From positions 1 to 45,530 of the forward strand of contig CAJSYQ010000031.1 in assembly GCA_910574015.1 (NCBI GenBank): 45,530 nucleotides of DNA, given 5' to 3'. Source of the stretch: Eubacteriaceae bacterium. Lineage in GTDB: Bacteria; Bacillota; Clostridia; Lachnospirales; Lachnospiraceae. Below the pieces are notes generated by a model, which made no database searches, had not been told where the DNA came from, and worked only from the letters and a program-made list of their open reading frames with translations. Position numbers and translations under genes: made by a program. Positions 26,391-34,160 of this stretch are shown one piece after another; the stretch's first letter is position 1, and the number at the start of each line of letters is the position of its first letter.

Positions 26391-26693
26391 TTATAGATTT
26401 CGTCCTTGATACTGTATTGTTACTACATAGACTGTTTTACATGGTTCATCAATGCGGAAAATGGCGATATAATTATCAATCAGTAACTGACGGTAGCCTT
26501 TTTCAGCATATCTGCCCTCGTTACGCTCTTGATGGGACTGTGGAAATGTGTCCAGGCTTAAAATAGACTTCTTAATTCTGTCAACCTGTCCTTTGGCATT
26601 TGCAGGATCTAATTTCTCATTTGCAATATATTCGTAAATGTGGTCTAATTCATGGATTGCTCTTGGGTTGACTTTTACCTTGTATTTATCCAA
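26391..26693 (-). CDS. RelE/ParE-family toxin
   Basis: The protein has 100 residues. The ParE/RelE fold is indicated by the N-terminal YKVKVNPRAIHELDHIYEYIA helix region, the central RIKKSILSLDTFP segment, and the C-terminal YRQLLIDNYIAIFRID and VYVVTIQYQGRNL strands. Family members either cut mRNA on the ribosome (RelE) or poison gyrase (ParE); the sequence does not decide which. The gene overlaps the end of the antitoxin gene by 8 bases, so translation is coupled. It appears intact. Confidence 0.88.
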   Translation of the reverse strand: MDKYKVKVNPRAIHELDHIYEYIANEKLDPANAKGQVDRIKKSILSLDTFPQSHQERNEGRYAEKGYRQLLIDNYIAIFRIDEPCKTVYVVTIQYQGRNL

Positions 26694-26949
26694 AATGTTT
26701 TTTCTCCAATTCTGTAAAAACTATCTCTGCGTCAACTGCTTCAGCTCCGTTAGCAATTTCCTGCTCGGACTCAAATATGGCTTGGTCAATGCGGTTCATT
26801 CTTGCAAATTTATCATATAATTCACTACTCATTACAACCAAATCGCTATATCCGTTCTTAGTAATAAAAATAGGCTCCTGTTCTTTGTGTGCGATATTAG
26901 AAATCTCGGTTGTATTGCGTAAATCCTTAATAGGCATAATAAGTGGCAT
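26686..26949 (-). CDS. Phd/YefM-family antitoxin
   Basis: The protein has 87 residues. The N-terminus (IMPIKDLRNTTEISNIA) is the Phd/YefM DNA-binding fold. EPIFITKNGYSDLVVMS is its conserved strand pair. The C-terminal acidic helix (FESEQEIANGAEAVDAE) would wrap the toxin. A strong AAGGAGTG precedes the start. It neutralises the toxin and probably represses its own promoter through the palindrome in the promoter spacer. Confidence 0.9.
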   Translation of the reverse strand: MPLIMPIKDLRNTTEISNIAHKEQEPIFITKNGYSDLVVMSSELYDKFARMNRIDQAIFESEQEIANGAEAVDAEIVFTELEKKHFG

Positions 26950-26975
26950 AATGCTTCACTCCTTTCTTTAGCACA

Positions 26976-27004
26976 ATTATAGCATAATTATGTCCATACG
27001 ACAA
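26976..27004 (-). promoter_or_regulatory. Toxin-antitoxin promoter with operator palindrome
   Basis: On the minus strand TTGTCG (26999-27004) and TATAAT (26976-26981) are 17 bases apart. The spacer holds the palindrome CATAATTATG (26983-26992), a likely autorepression site for the antitoxin. Confidence 0.8.
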
Positions 27005-27067
27005 CAAAAAATGCAACCTGATGAAAATTTTAATATTTCATAGAGTAAAAGATTTGAAAAATAATTG

Positions 27068-27096
27068 TTGACACATAAATTAATTTGCTGTATCAT
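27068..27096 (+). promoter_or_regulatory. Promoter of the T-box/metG unit
   Basis: TTGACA (27068-27073), a 17-base spacer and TATCAT (27091-27096) form a strong promoter about 25 bases before the T-box leader. Confidence 0.85.
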
Positions 27097-27120
27097 AGTG
27101 TAATATATATCAAAGGCTAT

Positions 27121-27400
27121 GAAGAGAAGAGTAAGTAGTTAGATATGTTACAGAGAGTCTGGTAAGGTGAGAACAGGCACAAAAGGAACTACTGAAAATG
27201 GTCTCGGAGCTGCGTACCGAAGCTGTTATGCCAAGGCTGCGACGGGTTCACCCGTTATAGTGATAGACTATCGATGAATCATTTCTCGTCCGTAGTTGAT
27301 AAGGCTTATATCGTGAGATATAAGTGAATTTAGGGTGGTAACACGAAGCGAATGCTCTCGTCCCTGAAAAAGAAATTTTTCAGAGAGGAGGGCTTTTTTA
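27121..27400 (+). ncRNA. T-box riboswitch, methionine-specific
   Basis: A classical T-box leader. It starts with the stem I region (AGAGAG at 27152-27157). A specifier AUG at 27198-27200 follows CUGAAA and is followed by G. The antiterminator T-box AGGGTGGTAACACG (27332-27345) has the bulge UGGU, complementary to the ACCA end expected of tRNA-Met. The terminator is an 18-bp stem with two mismatches (27354-27393) followed by six T. Uncharged tRNA-Met should prevent termination and raise MetRS expression. Confidence 0.92.
27354..27399 (+). terminator. T-box intrinsic terminator
   Basis: The stem arms start at GCTCTC (27354) and end at GGAGGGC (27393), enclosing a GAAA tetraloop between TGAAAAA and TTTTTCA, then TTTTTT. 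Confidence 0.88.
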
Positions 27401-27496
27401 GTACAAAAATGCAATGAACCAGAAAACATGTTGTAAATGAACAGAAAAAGAAACAAAGTTATCACTACAAAATTGAAAAGAAATGAGGTATGTAAA

Positions 27497-29125
27497 ATGA
27501 GACAAATATTAATTGGCGGTGCATGGCCATATGCAAATGGTTCATTGCACATAGGACATATTGCAGGATTATTACCGGGAGATGTATTGGCAAGATATCA
27601 TAGAGCAATAGGAGATAAGGTATATTTTGTTTCGGGAAGTGATTGTCATGGTACTCCTGTAGCAATCAGGGCAAAACAAGAAAACAAAACACCGCAGGAG
27701 GTCAGTGATTTTTATCACAGGGAGTTTGCAGAGTGCTTTGAAAGGTTGGGATTTAGTTATGACGCCTATATTAAAACATCTGCAAATGAGCATAAAGATT
27801 TCGTGAAAGATTTTCATAGAAAATTGTACGAAAGTCCACTTGTGTATGAAAAAGAAGTTCCACAGGCTTATTGTGAAAGTTGCAAAACTTTTTTGGCAGA
27901 CCGTTTCGTATTAGGAAAATGCCCTAAATGCGGAAGTGATACCAGAGGCGATCAATGTGATTCATGTGGAGCAGTTTTAGAGCCGGAAACTCTTATAGAA
28001 CCTAAATGTGCTGTATGCGGAAAGATAATTGGTTTCAAAAAATCTACCCATTTATACATTGCTATTTCAAAGCTGCAGTCAGAGTTAGAAGCACTGGTTG
28101 AAAGTCATCCTGAGTGGCGCAAAAATGCCATTGCGTTTACAAAGCGATATATTAACGAAGGATTAAGAGACAGAGCGCTAACCAGAGATTTGGAATGGGG
28201 AATAAGCGTACCTAAGGAGGGATACGAAAATAAAACAATTTATATATGGGCGGAAAATGTATTAGGTTATCTGTCAGCAAGCAGGGGGGCTGTTGGAGAG
28301 AATGCAAATGCTTTTTCTAAGTTATGGGGAGAGGATGCCAAGCATTATTATGTGCATGGAAAGGATAATATTCCATTCCATACGATTATATTACCAGCAC
28401 TATTACTTGGAAATGGAGAAGCATGGCATTTACCAGACCAGATTGTGTCCAGTGAGTATTTAACTTTGGAAGGTAGGAAAATATCTACAAGTCAGAATTA
28501 TGCAATATGGGTAAAGGATTTATTGGATAATTATGAAGCTGATTCTATTCGATATTTTTTTATTGCAAATGGACCGGAGAAAAAGGATGCAGATTTCTCA
28601 TGGAGAGAATATGTTCATAGCCATAATAGCGAATTGCTTGGGGCATACGGAAATTTCGTGAATAGAACATTGGCGTTTATAGAAAAATATTGTGATAGTG
28701 TGGTCCCTCAAGGAAGTAATAATCTTGAATTGGATAATCAAATAGATAGTCTGTATATCGCTGTAGGAGAGCTTATTGAAAATGGATATTTCAAGGATGC
28801 GATTAACGAAATCTTTGATTTTATCAGAAATGCAAATAAGTTTTTTGATACAGAGCAGCCTTGGATTATGCGAAATACAAATAAGAACGCTTGTGATAAT
28901 ACACTTTATCAATGTGTGCAGATTATAGCAAACTTAGCAGTTTTGCTTTCTCCTTTTTTACCGTTTTCTTCGGAAAAAGTATTGAAATGGTTGAACTTAA
29001 GTAATCAGTGGAAAAGGCAACATGTTGAAAGTGGCTATTTGCTCCCAGAGGTTGAAATATTGTTCCATAGGATTGATAAGAAAGTAATTGAAGAAGAAAC
29101 AGAAAAATTAAAGGCTATTTTATAG
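27497..29125 (+). CDS. metG: Second-type methionyl-tRNA synthetase (MetRS)
   Basis: The protein has 542 residues. It charges tRNA-Met with methionine in the cytoplasm. The HIGH signature is at residues 18-21 in SLHIGHIAG. The zinc insert has four CxxC pairs (CESC, CPKC, CDSC, CAVC), the two-zinc archaeal/E. coli-like type. The KMSKS loop is KISTS (in GRKISTSQNY, about 326-332). The anticodon domain holds NRTLAFIEKY and WIM. The EMAP-like C-terminal domain of longer forms is absent. ATG 27497 is supported by GAGG upstream. Low GC and surrounding mobile genes indicate transfer. Extra MetRS copies of this sort are known to give resistance to MetRS inhibitors in pneumococci; that role is inferred here. 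Confidence 0.92.
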   Translation: MRQILIGGAWPYANGSLHIGHIAGLLPGDVLARYHRAIGDKVYFVSGSDCHGTPVAIRAKQENKTPQEVSDFYHREFAECFERLGFSYDAYIKTSANEHKDFVKDFHRKLYESPLVYEKEVPQAYCESCKTFLADRFVLGKCPKCGSDTRGDQCDSCGAVLEPETLIEPKCAVCGKIIGFKKSTHLYIAISKLQSELEALVESHPEWRKNAIAFTKRYINEGLRDRALTRDLEWGISVPKEGYENKTIYIWAENVLGYLSASRGAVGENANAFSKLWGEDAKHYYVHGKDNIPFHTIILPALLLGNGEAWHLPDQIVSSEYLTLEGRKISTSQNYAIWVKDLLDNYEADSIRYFFIANGPEKKDADFSWREYVHSHNSELLGAYGNFVNRTLAFIEKYCDSVVPQGSNNLELDNQIDSLYIAVGELIENGYFKDAINEIFDFIRNANKFFDTEQPWIMRNTNKNACDNTLYQCVQIIANLAVLLSPFLPFSSEKVLKWLNLSNQWKRQHVESGYLLPEVEILFHRIDKKVIEEETEKLKAIL

Positions 29126-29145
29126 CTGAAAGAAATTGCAGACAA

Positions 29146-29168
29146 GGGGCGATTCATCTCGCCCCTTT
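29146..29168 (+). terminator. Terminator after metG
   Basis: GGGGCGA (29146-29152) and TCGCCCC (29159-29165) pair across TTCATC and are followed by TTTAT. The same bases are the end of the relaxase remnant on the other strand. Confidence 0.75.
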
Positions 29169-29440
29169 ATCTCTGCTTCGGTATGGTTGGTTGGCATTCT
29201 GCCTGTCAGCCTTTTCCCGATATCTCTGTATCTTTCCGTGTATGGTTTCGGATTTAGGGGTGGCTTTCTCTCTGTAGATTTCTTTCCATTTGGCACATTC
29301 TTTCTGATATGCGTCGGTGACACGCTGTGCGGTATAGAATGCTGGCGGTCTGCCGTTTCATAAACCGCATACAGGTTTTCCTGCTTTGCGTGACTGGATA
29401 TATAAGTGATCCTGCCTCTGACATCGGGCAGCTTGCTCAT
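29154..29440 (-). pseudogene. Relaxase gene collapsed to its two ends
   Basis: From ATG 29440 the frame reads MSKLPDVRGRITYISSHAK then QENLYAVYETADRQ, the typical start of an ICE/IME relaxase of Lachnospiraceae (normally about 450-500 residues). It then jumps frame to FYTAQRVTDAYQKECAKW, IQRYREKADRQNANQ and a stop TGA at 29154-29156, which reads like a relaxase C-terminus. The catalytic Tyr/His core is gone. An out-of-frame deletion of more than a kilobase is the simplest cause. Confidence 0.72.
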
Positions 29441-29573
29441 GCGTATAAATGAATGTCTCTGTATTGTGCTTTGTCCTCCCTCCTGCAAATGGCAGTATCA
29501 GATTGGGAAAAGCGGAGGTACGGTGGGACAGGTTGTAAGTGGGTGACATAGGCGGCACGATTACGAACATGCT

Positions 29574-29661
29574 CGCCTATAGGCGTTCAAATTATGCCTG
29601 CAAAAATTGTCACCATGATAGTAAAAAAATGATGGCACTTATGATAGTAAAAAGTACTATC
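29574..29661. other. oriT-like repeat region upstream of the relaxase remnant
   Basis: It contains the palindrome CGCCTATAGGCG (29574-29585), a 13-base direct repeat ATGATAGTAAAAA at 29615-29627 and 29641-29653 (26-bp period), and the hairpin GATAGTA-AAAAG-TACTATC (29643-29661). Such dense repeats just upstream of a relaxase gene are typical of transfer origins. No nick site can be named. Confidence 0.5.
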
Positions 29662-29854
29662 AGAAATTTCTTTCAACTGAAAATAGATGAAGTCCGTTGA
29701 ACTTTTGCAGTCATTTTATACTGCCGATTTTCTTGTAACTGCTTTTACATCGCCCTTATCCCGCAGGTTCTTTCCCTCGTTCACTTCCATGAACTTCTCC
29801 AAGATGTCGCTTTATATAAGTACCTTTTTATCTGATTGGCGAGCGACGAATTGG

Positions 29855-29874
29855 CTTACGGACTTGTCCGTAAG
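29855..29874. repeat. Palindrome before the integrase remnant
   Basis: CTTACGGAC-TT-GTCCGTAAG, a perfect 9-bp inverted repeat about 65 bases before the int start. It could be a regulatory hairpin. On the minus strand just left, 29696-29788 has a coding-like tail (EVNEGKNLRDKGDVKAV then stop) with no start. Confidence 0.55.
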
Positions 29875-29937
29875 ATACTTACACGCAGAAAGCATTTCAC
29901 CAGTTCCGATTGCCCGTTATCGAAAGGAGAACGGATT

Positions 29938-30205
29938 ATGGCAAAAGGTTCTGTAAGGAAAAAAGGAAAGAAATGGTACTACCGCTTCTATGTGGAGGAC
30001 GCAAGCGGCAACTTGGTACAGAAAGAGTTTACGGGTACGGAGAGCAAGAGCGAAACGGAAAAGCTGTTGCGGCAGGCAATGGAGGATTACGAGGAAAAGA
30101 AGTTCATTGCAAAGGCTGACAACATCACGCTTGGGGAGCTGCTCGATATTTGGGCGGAGGAAGAATTGAAGGTCGGCACGCTTAGCAACGGAACAGTTAA
30201 AAAGG
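29938..30205 (+). pseudogene. Truncated Tn916-type tyrosine integrase (N-terminal part)
   Basis: About 88 codons encode the arm-type DNA-binding domain: MAKGSVRKKGKKWYYRFYVE, EFTGTESKSETEKLLR and TLGELLDIWAEEEL. The core-binding start breaks off after TLSNGTV. The catalytic Arg/His/Tyr domain is missing. GAAAGGAGAACGG precedes ATG 29938. The frame remains open to 30606, but beyond about 30205 the residues no longer resemble an integrase; that part is read-through into unrelated DNA. Confidence 0.75.
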
Positions 30206-30636
30206 GATTGAGCAAAGACTTCCCGCAAAAATCAAGACCCGCCCGGCGCACTTTGATTCTGGAACAGGCTTTTTTATCGTTCCTGCTGTCGGGGCTTCTT
30301 GTCAGGATAGAGCTTTCCGGCAACAACGGCGGCATGGCTCTTTATCTTGATTTCCCCCTCCTGCTCGCTGCATTTTGCGTTCCGGCAGCCTTCATCGGAG
30401 AGGAAGAAGCGGAACCGCTCCCCCTTAAAACCGACAAAGCACTGCTGCTGTCGTTCCTGCCCCCGTCTTTAGCGGCGTTTTGCTCCGCTTGGTACGCTCG
30501 TTGCGGTCAGGGTTCCTCCGTTTTCCTGCCGGAAGTCGTTGCGCTACATCGCCGGGGAGCATATCCCATACAGGCCGGTCATTCGATTGGAATAATCCAT
30601 CGATGAACTGCCTATATTATATGACATTTTTGTACC
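30206..30636. other. Stretch without a recognisable gene
   Basis: About 430 bases with open frames on both strands but no start codon with a ribosome site and no family motif. A minus-strand frame of about 60 codons ending near 30280 (Cys-containing, GCRNAKCSEQEGEIK) could be a gene remnant. GC content matches the surrounding element genes. Confidence 0.4.
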
Positions 30637-30645
30637 ATGTGCCGT

Positions 30646-31458
30646 ATGTCCACGAATCAGGAGACGGAGCGGCATTTAAAATTAGAGGAACTGGCGGCGG
30701 CTACAAAGATTTCCAAATCAGCTTTAGGAAGCTATGAGAATGACGAACTAAAGGAAATCAGCCACAAAAATCTTGTGGAGCTGGCAAAGTTTTACGGAGT
30801 GTCAACGGATTACCTTCTCTGCCTGACAGAGAACAGGAACCATCCGGACACGGGGCTTACGGAACTGCATTTGAGTGATGATATGGTGGAGCTGTTAAAA
30901 AGCGGGCGTATCATCAACCGGCTGCTGTGTGAGATTGCCACACATGAGGATTTTGTTACCCTGATGATGGACACGGAGATTTATGTAGATGGTGTGGCAA
31001 CCGCCCACTTCCAAAACTTCAACAGCCTTCTGGAAGTCCTGCGGGGGCAAGTCCTTTCCCAATATCAGTCGGTGGAGGAAGATGCTGCGTTAAAGGCGTT
31101 GGAAGCCATGCAGGTACAGGAAGAAGATTATTTCTGTCAGGTCACGCACCGGACTTGGGACGCTATCCTCCATACCATAAGGGAAGCGCACAAGGACGAT
31201 ACGGACAGTGCGCCGGACGGCTCCAATGCCATGAAACTAATCAAAGACGCAAAAAAGGCAATGGCTGTGCCGGGTTCCTATCTGGATGCGCTCACTGCCC
31301 TGATGTGTACACAGCTACAAATCCGGTATGAAAAGCTGTCGGAGCAGGAGCGTACGGTTCTGAAAAATGTTATGAAGAAAACTCCGGCATATAAGGATTC
31401 GCCGTTGAGCAGGATGAAGAGGTTCCATATTCACTTTTCTTTGTCTTTTATTCTATAA
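30646..31458 (+). CDS. XRE-family transcriptional regulator, N-terminus probably altered
   Basis: The protein has about 270 residues. The Cro/C1 helix-turn-helix is LKLEELAAATKISKSALGSYE, followed by HKNLVELAKFYGVSTDYLLCLTENRN. A helical C-terminal domain of about 190 residues follows, of a type found in Lachnospiraceae mobile elements. Relatives begin with about 15 residues containing RI..LR before LKLEEL; here the first residues (MSTNQETERH) do not match, and no ribosome site is seen before ATG 30646 or 30637. The 5' end may therefore be cut by the junction with unassigned DNA. It probably regulates element genes. Confidence 0.7.
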   Translation: MSTNQETERHLKLEELAAATKISKSALGSYENDELKEISHKNLVELAKFYGVSTDYLLCLTENRNHPDTGLTELHLSDDMVELLKSGRIINRLLCEIATHEDFVTLMMDTEIYVDGVATAHFQNFNSLLEVLRGQVLSQYQSVEEDAALKALEAMQVQEEDYFCQVTHRTWDAILHTIREAHKDDTDSAPDGSNAMKLIKDAKKAMAVPGSYLDALTALMCTQLQIRYEKLSEQERTVLKNVMKKTPAYKDSPLSRMKRFHIHFSLSFIL

Positions 31459-31465
31459 ATCCCGT

Positions 31466-32230
31466 TTACAGCCATACGCCCCAATCGCCATAATGATATG
31501 TACCGCTGCCATGATGGAGCTTCCCGTCTGCCTTTAACCGGCGGAATGCACTTGCCATGCGGATTAGGATTTCCGGCTGTATATCCAGCGAATGGTGTGC
31601 AGGGAATACCCTTTTTACAGGCAGTGCCGAAACTTTTTCCAGTGAAGAAAGATAGGCTTTGGGGTCAGTGGAAGGGTAATAGGCAAACAGGGTATCTTTA
31701 TAGACCAGATCGCCGGTAAACAAATATCCTTTGTCCTTTTCCCAAAAACATAAATGTCCGGGAGAGTGTCCGGGCGTATGCAGCACTTCAATTTCCCTGC
31801 CGCCAATATCAATTACATCATGGTCATTTAATACTTTTGTTGGTATACCTTGAAAGAATACATAATCGTCAACATTAAAACCGTCAGGCAAATCACAACG
31901 GTCAACCACCATTTCCTTAACCGTTTCGATTGTCAGGGGGAATTTCCCGTCCAGCCAGTCCAATTCTTCTGCGTGTGCATAAAATTCCGGGAAATATTTA
32001 TGCCCGCCGATATGGTCCCAGTGAATGTGCGTGGCAACCGCCGCAATCGGTTTATCCGTAAGTTTACGGACTTCATCATATATATTGGAAATCCCCAGCC
32101 CTGTGTCAATAAGCAGGCTTTTCTCTTTTCCATTCAACAGATAACAGTGGGTTTCTTCCCAATGCCGGTACTCGCTTATGATTATGGTTTCATTATCAAT
32201 CTTGTCTATTGTAAACCAGTTATCCATCAT
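31466..32230 (-). CDS. MBL-fold metallo-hydrolase
   Basis: The protein has 254 residues. The zinc-binding motif THIHWDH lies at residues 68-73, with the further ligands in HTPGHSPGH, FTGDLVYKD and FPAHHS. These are the five conserved motifs of the metallo-beta-lactamase fold. LLIDTGLG precedes motif 1. It is a general hydrolase; substrate unknown, and nothing indicates a true beta-lactamase. AAGGA lies 6 bases before ATG 32230. It is the last of a leftward cargo group (acetyltransferase, tautomerase, hydrolase), with 16 bases to the tautomerase gene, so probably co-transcribed. Confidence 0.88.
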   Translation of the reverse strand: MMDNWFTIDKIDNETIIISEYRHWEETHCYLLNGKEKSLLIDTGLGISNIYDEVRKLTDKPIAAVATHIHWDHIGGHKYFPEFYAHAEELDWLDGKFPLTIETVKEMVVDRCDLPDGFNVDDYVFFQGIPTKVLNDHDVIDIGGREIEVLHTPGHSPGHLCFWEKDKGYLFTGDLVYKDTLFAYYPSTDPKAYLSSLEKVSALPVKRVFPAHHSLDIQPEILIRMASAFRRLKADGKLHHGSGTYHYGDWGVWL

Positions 32231-32246
32231 CTCCAATCCTTTCCCA

Positions 32247-32459
32247 TTATGATTGATGTGCCTGCATATATTCCGCTTTCACTTTATCAATTGTTTTACC
32301 GCCAATCCCAAAGTTCTTATCCGGCAGTTCTTTAATCGTAGTCACAAAAAATTCCTGCGGCACATTCATAATTTCAGAAGATACTTCTGTCAATCTTTTT
32401 ATCAGCAGTTCCTTTTGCTTATCAGATAAAGTACCGCTTTCAACTGTAATGTATGGCAT
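32247..32459 (-). CDS. 4-oxalocrotonate tautomerase family protein
   Basis: The protein has 70 residues. After Met removal the N-terminal Pro (MPYITVESG) is the catalytic base typical of the tautomerase superfamily. LSDKQKELLIKRLTEVSSEIM is the family helix, and FFVTTIKELPDKNFGIGGK the second strand region. Such small enzymes move double bonds in keto-enol substrates and form hexamers. The in vivo substrate is unknown. GGAGGGGC precedes ATG 32459; a longer upstream frame would hide the Pro. Confidence 0.85.
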   Translation of the reverse strand: MPYITVESGTLSDKQKELLIKRLTEVSSEIMNVPQEFFVTTIKELPDKNFGIGGKTIDKVKAEYMQAHQS

Positions 32460-32515
32460 TTTGCCCCTCCTTCCACTTTTCATTCAGTGCCTATTCAGCT
32501 CTGTTAAATGGGCAG

Positions 32516-33025
32516 TTAAAGTTTTAATCTATATTGCAAAAGATTATAACTGTGTCCATCTTTGCTGTCTGTTTTAGGTACTGAAGAAATCACTGTAAAA
32601 CCTAATGACTTTGCTAACCGATTAGAAGCCCTGTTTTCTTCTCTTGTTGAATAAATAAACTCTTTTGCACTAAATTCTTCTTTGCAGTATAGTATCAAGC
32701 CTTGAAGAATCTGCTTGCCAAACCCTTTTCCCACATAATCCGGCCCCAGACATATCCCTGCTTCCTGATAGATGTAAGGTTCGATTTTTTCTACACCAGC
32801 AAACCCAATCGCCTTACCGCTTGATTTTTCATAAACTAGATAGGTATCATGCTCTTTCTGAAATGCAATGGTTTTCATGATTCTTATTTTGGCGTTTTCT
32901 TCGCTTGTAGTAATATTCCATTCCATATATTTTGCACTTTCTGGCTGTGACCAGACATTACAATACATTTCCTTCCAATCTGAAAACTTTGCCTTATCAA
33001 GAATCAGGCTCTCCGTTTCAATCAT
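32516..33025 (-). CDS. GNAT family N-acetyltransferase (RimJ/RimL type)
   Basis: The protein has 169 residues. It begins MIETESLILDKAKFSDWKEM, the RimJ/RimL-type opening. The acetyl-CoA loop is in CLGPDYVGKGFGKQILQGLI (Q/R-x-x-G-x-G/A). A second landmark is REENRASNRLAKSLGF, followed by a strand. It transfers acetyl from acetyl-CoA to an amino group; protein N-termini, small amines or antibiotics are all possible. GGGAGG is 11 bases before ATG 33025; the GTG at 33046 overlaps that site and is rejected. Confidence 0.86.
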   Translation of the reverse strand: MIETESLILDKAKFSDWKEMYCNVWSQPESAKYMEWNITTSEENAKIRIMKTIAFQKEHDTYLVYEKSSGKAIGFAGVEKIEPYIYQEAGICLGPDYVGKGFGKQILQGLILYCKEEFSAKEFIYSTREENRASNRLAKSLGFTVISSVPKTDSKDGHSYNLLQYRLKL

Positions 33026-33099
33026 TTTAAAATATTCCTCCCGCACTGGCTGACTTGTTGCCGTTTCTATTATACTGCAAAAGCGGCCTTTGTCTATAT

Positions 33100-33288
33100 T
33101 TATTTTTCATGCTCTGCTGATAGTTCGTTTTTAGTAATAATAAGCTGTCTCTGCTGGCATTTCACGGTGATTTTGTCCCCTGCGGAGAATCCGGCCTGTT
33201 CCAGCCACTTACCCTGTAAAAGAATCTGCGGCGGTGACTTTTTGAAAGCCCCTCGCCCATTATAAACGGTCAGTTTGCGGTCGTCCAT
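33100..33288 (-). CDS. SymE-like toxin / AbrB-like small protein
   Basis: The protein has 62 residues. It begins MDDRKLTVYNG, then PPQILLQGKWLEQAGFSAGDKITVKCQQRQLIITK. The LxGKWLexAGF..G..I.V.....L.I pattern is that of the SymE family. SymE in E. coli is an SOS-induced endoribonuclease-like toxin with an AbrB-like fold. Whether this protein is toxic is not shown. AAGGAGG is close to ATG 33288. It overlaps the end of a small frameshifted ORF. Confidence 0.7.
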   Translation of the reverse strand: MDDRKLTVYNGRGAFKKSPPQILLQGKWLEQAGFSAGDKITVKCQQRQLIITKNELSAEHEK

Positions 33289-33457
33289 CCGTCCTCCTTC
33301 CCCGCGGCCTGTCGGCATACGATTTCAAATACATTCCCATTCTCTGTCCTGACAGTAAGAAGGCTGTTCCGCTCGTCTGCGTTTAGGTCAGCAATCCCGT
33401 CCCCTCGCTGTCGTTCAGTAAATCAAAAAGCCTGTCCCTAAAATAGTTCAGTTCCAT
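33270..33457 (-). pseudogene. Frameshifted small ORF upstream of the SymE-like gene
   Basis: ATG 33457 opens MELNYFRDRLFDLLNDSEG. The frame then stops, but the shifted frame continues GIADLNADERNSLLTVRTEN then GNVFEIVCRQAAGKEDGW. Loss of one G in a run near 33405 explains it. The intact product would have about 61 residues and would be translationally coupled to SymE. The family is not named. Confidence 0.6.
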
Positions 33458-33595
33458 TCTGTTGTTCCCCTTTCATGGTTTATAGTCTATTGACTAATAT
33501 TGTATAGTCTTTTAGGATCTATTGCAATTCCTAAGTGTGATGTAGTCTAAAAGTGAACAAAATAAATGCTAATAGCTTATGAAATGGGTGGCATT

Positions 33596-33922
33596 ATGGA
33601 AGGTAAAGGAATAGGCAAACGTATCAACATGGTGAGGAAAGACCGGGGATTCACGGCGGACAGGCTCTCGGAGCTGTGCAATATCAACGCAACTTATCTC
33701 CGGCAGATTGAGGGTGGGACAAAGGTTCCCAGTCTGCCCGTATTTATCAATATCTGCAATGCACTGAAAATCTCCCCTGATTATCTGCTGCGGGATGCGC
33801 TGGAAGATAATGAGGTCAGCAAGATACGGGAGCTGGCAGAGCTGTGGGAAAGCACGTCGCCCAGCCAGCAGGAAATCGCCGTTGCCATGATCAGGGCGGT
33901 ATTGGAGCGCAGGGAAGGTTAG
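33596..33922 (+). CDS. Small XRE-family regulator
   Basis: The protein has 108 residues. It starts with a helix-turn-helix: GKRINMVRKDRGFTADRLSE and CNINATYLRQIEGGTKVPSL, then FINICNALKISPDYLLRDAL. The C-terminal helix (LWESTSPSQQEIAVAMIRAV) may dimerise. It resembles small immunity-repressor-like regulators of ICEs. Three in-frame ATGs exist (33566, 33584, 33596); 33596 matches the family start, with a weak GGGTGG before it. A terminator follows directly. Confidence 0.85.
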   Translation: MEGKGIGKRINMVRKDRGFTADRLSELCNINATYLRQIEGGTKVPSLPVFINICNALKISPDYLLRDALEDNEVSKIRELAELWESTSPSQQEIAVAMIRAVLERREG

Positions 33923-33925
33923 AAA

Positions 33926-33954
33926 GACCAGCCGGGTAGTCGGCTGGCCTTTCC
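33926..33954 (+). terminator. Terminator of the small XRE gene
   Basis: GACCAGCCG (33926-33934) pairs with CGGCTGGCC (33941-33949) with one mismatch, a 6-base loop, then TTTCC. Confidence 0.7.
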
Positions 33955-33962
33955 ACATCTAA

Positions 33963-34160
33963 TCAAATATAAATCAACTGACTGTTTATGATTTCCTCCG
34001 CCCGGCTGCGGATATTGTTCATCCGTCCTACCCATTCAAGCTGGTTACGGGCTTTTAGTTCCTCGGTCACTCCTTCGGCGGCTTTCATCTGCTCGATGAT
34101 TAAGTCAAGCCGTTCTTCCGCCTGCTCGTTCAGGTCGGCAAGGTATGTCCATAATGCCAC
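33963..34160 (-). pseudogene. TnpV C-terminal fragment
   Basis: About 65 codons read LIIEQMKAAEGVTEELKAR and EWVGRMNNIRSRAEEIINSQ, the C-terminal half of TnpV-type transposon proteins of Clostridia. Family members have about 60 more residues at the N-terminus, which are absent. Upstream lies an unrelated XRE fragment. Not functional as far as can be seen. Confidence 0.7.

Noticed and set aside
27497-29125. MetRS considered inactive because of KISTS instead of KMSKS
   Set aside because: The loop is variable at these positions in the family and all other motifs, the zinc knuckles and the length are intact, so it is treated as functional.
29687-29956. Plus-strand frame of 89 codons before the integrase
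   Set aside because: It has no ribosome site and a Ser/Phe-rich shadow composition, and it overlaps the integrase start in another frame; not an excisionase by motif.
30206-30606. Hydrophobic C-terminal extension of the integrase frame
   Set aside because: The integrase similarity stops at about 30205; the rest has no integrase catalytic residues and is read-through into unrelated DNA.
31466-32230. MBL-fold protein as a carbapenemase-type beta-lactamase
   Set aside because: It lacks a signal peptide and resembles general MBL hydrolases; only the fold motifs are shared.
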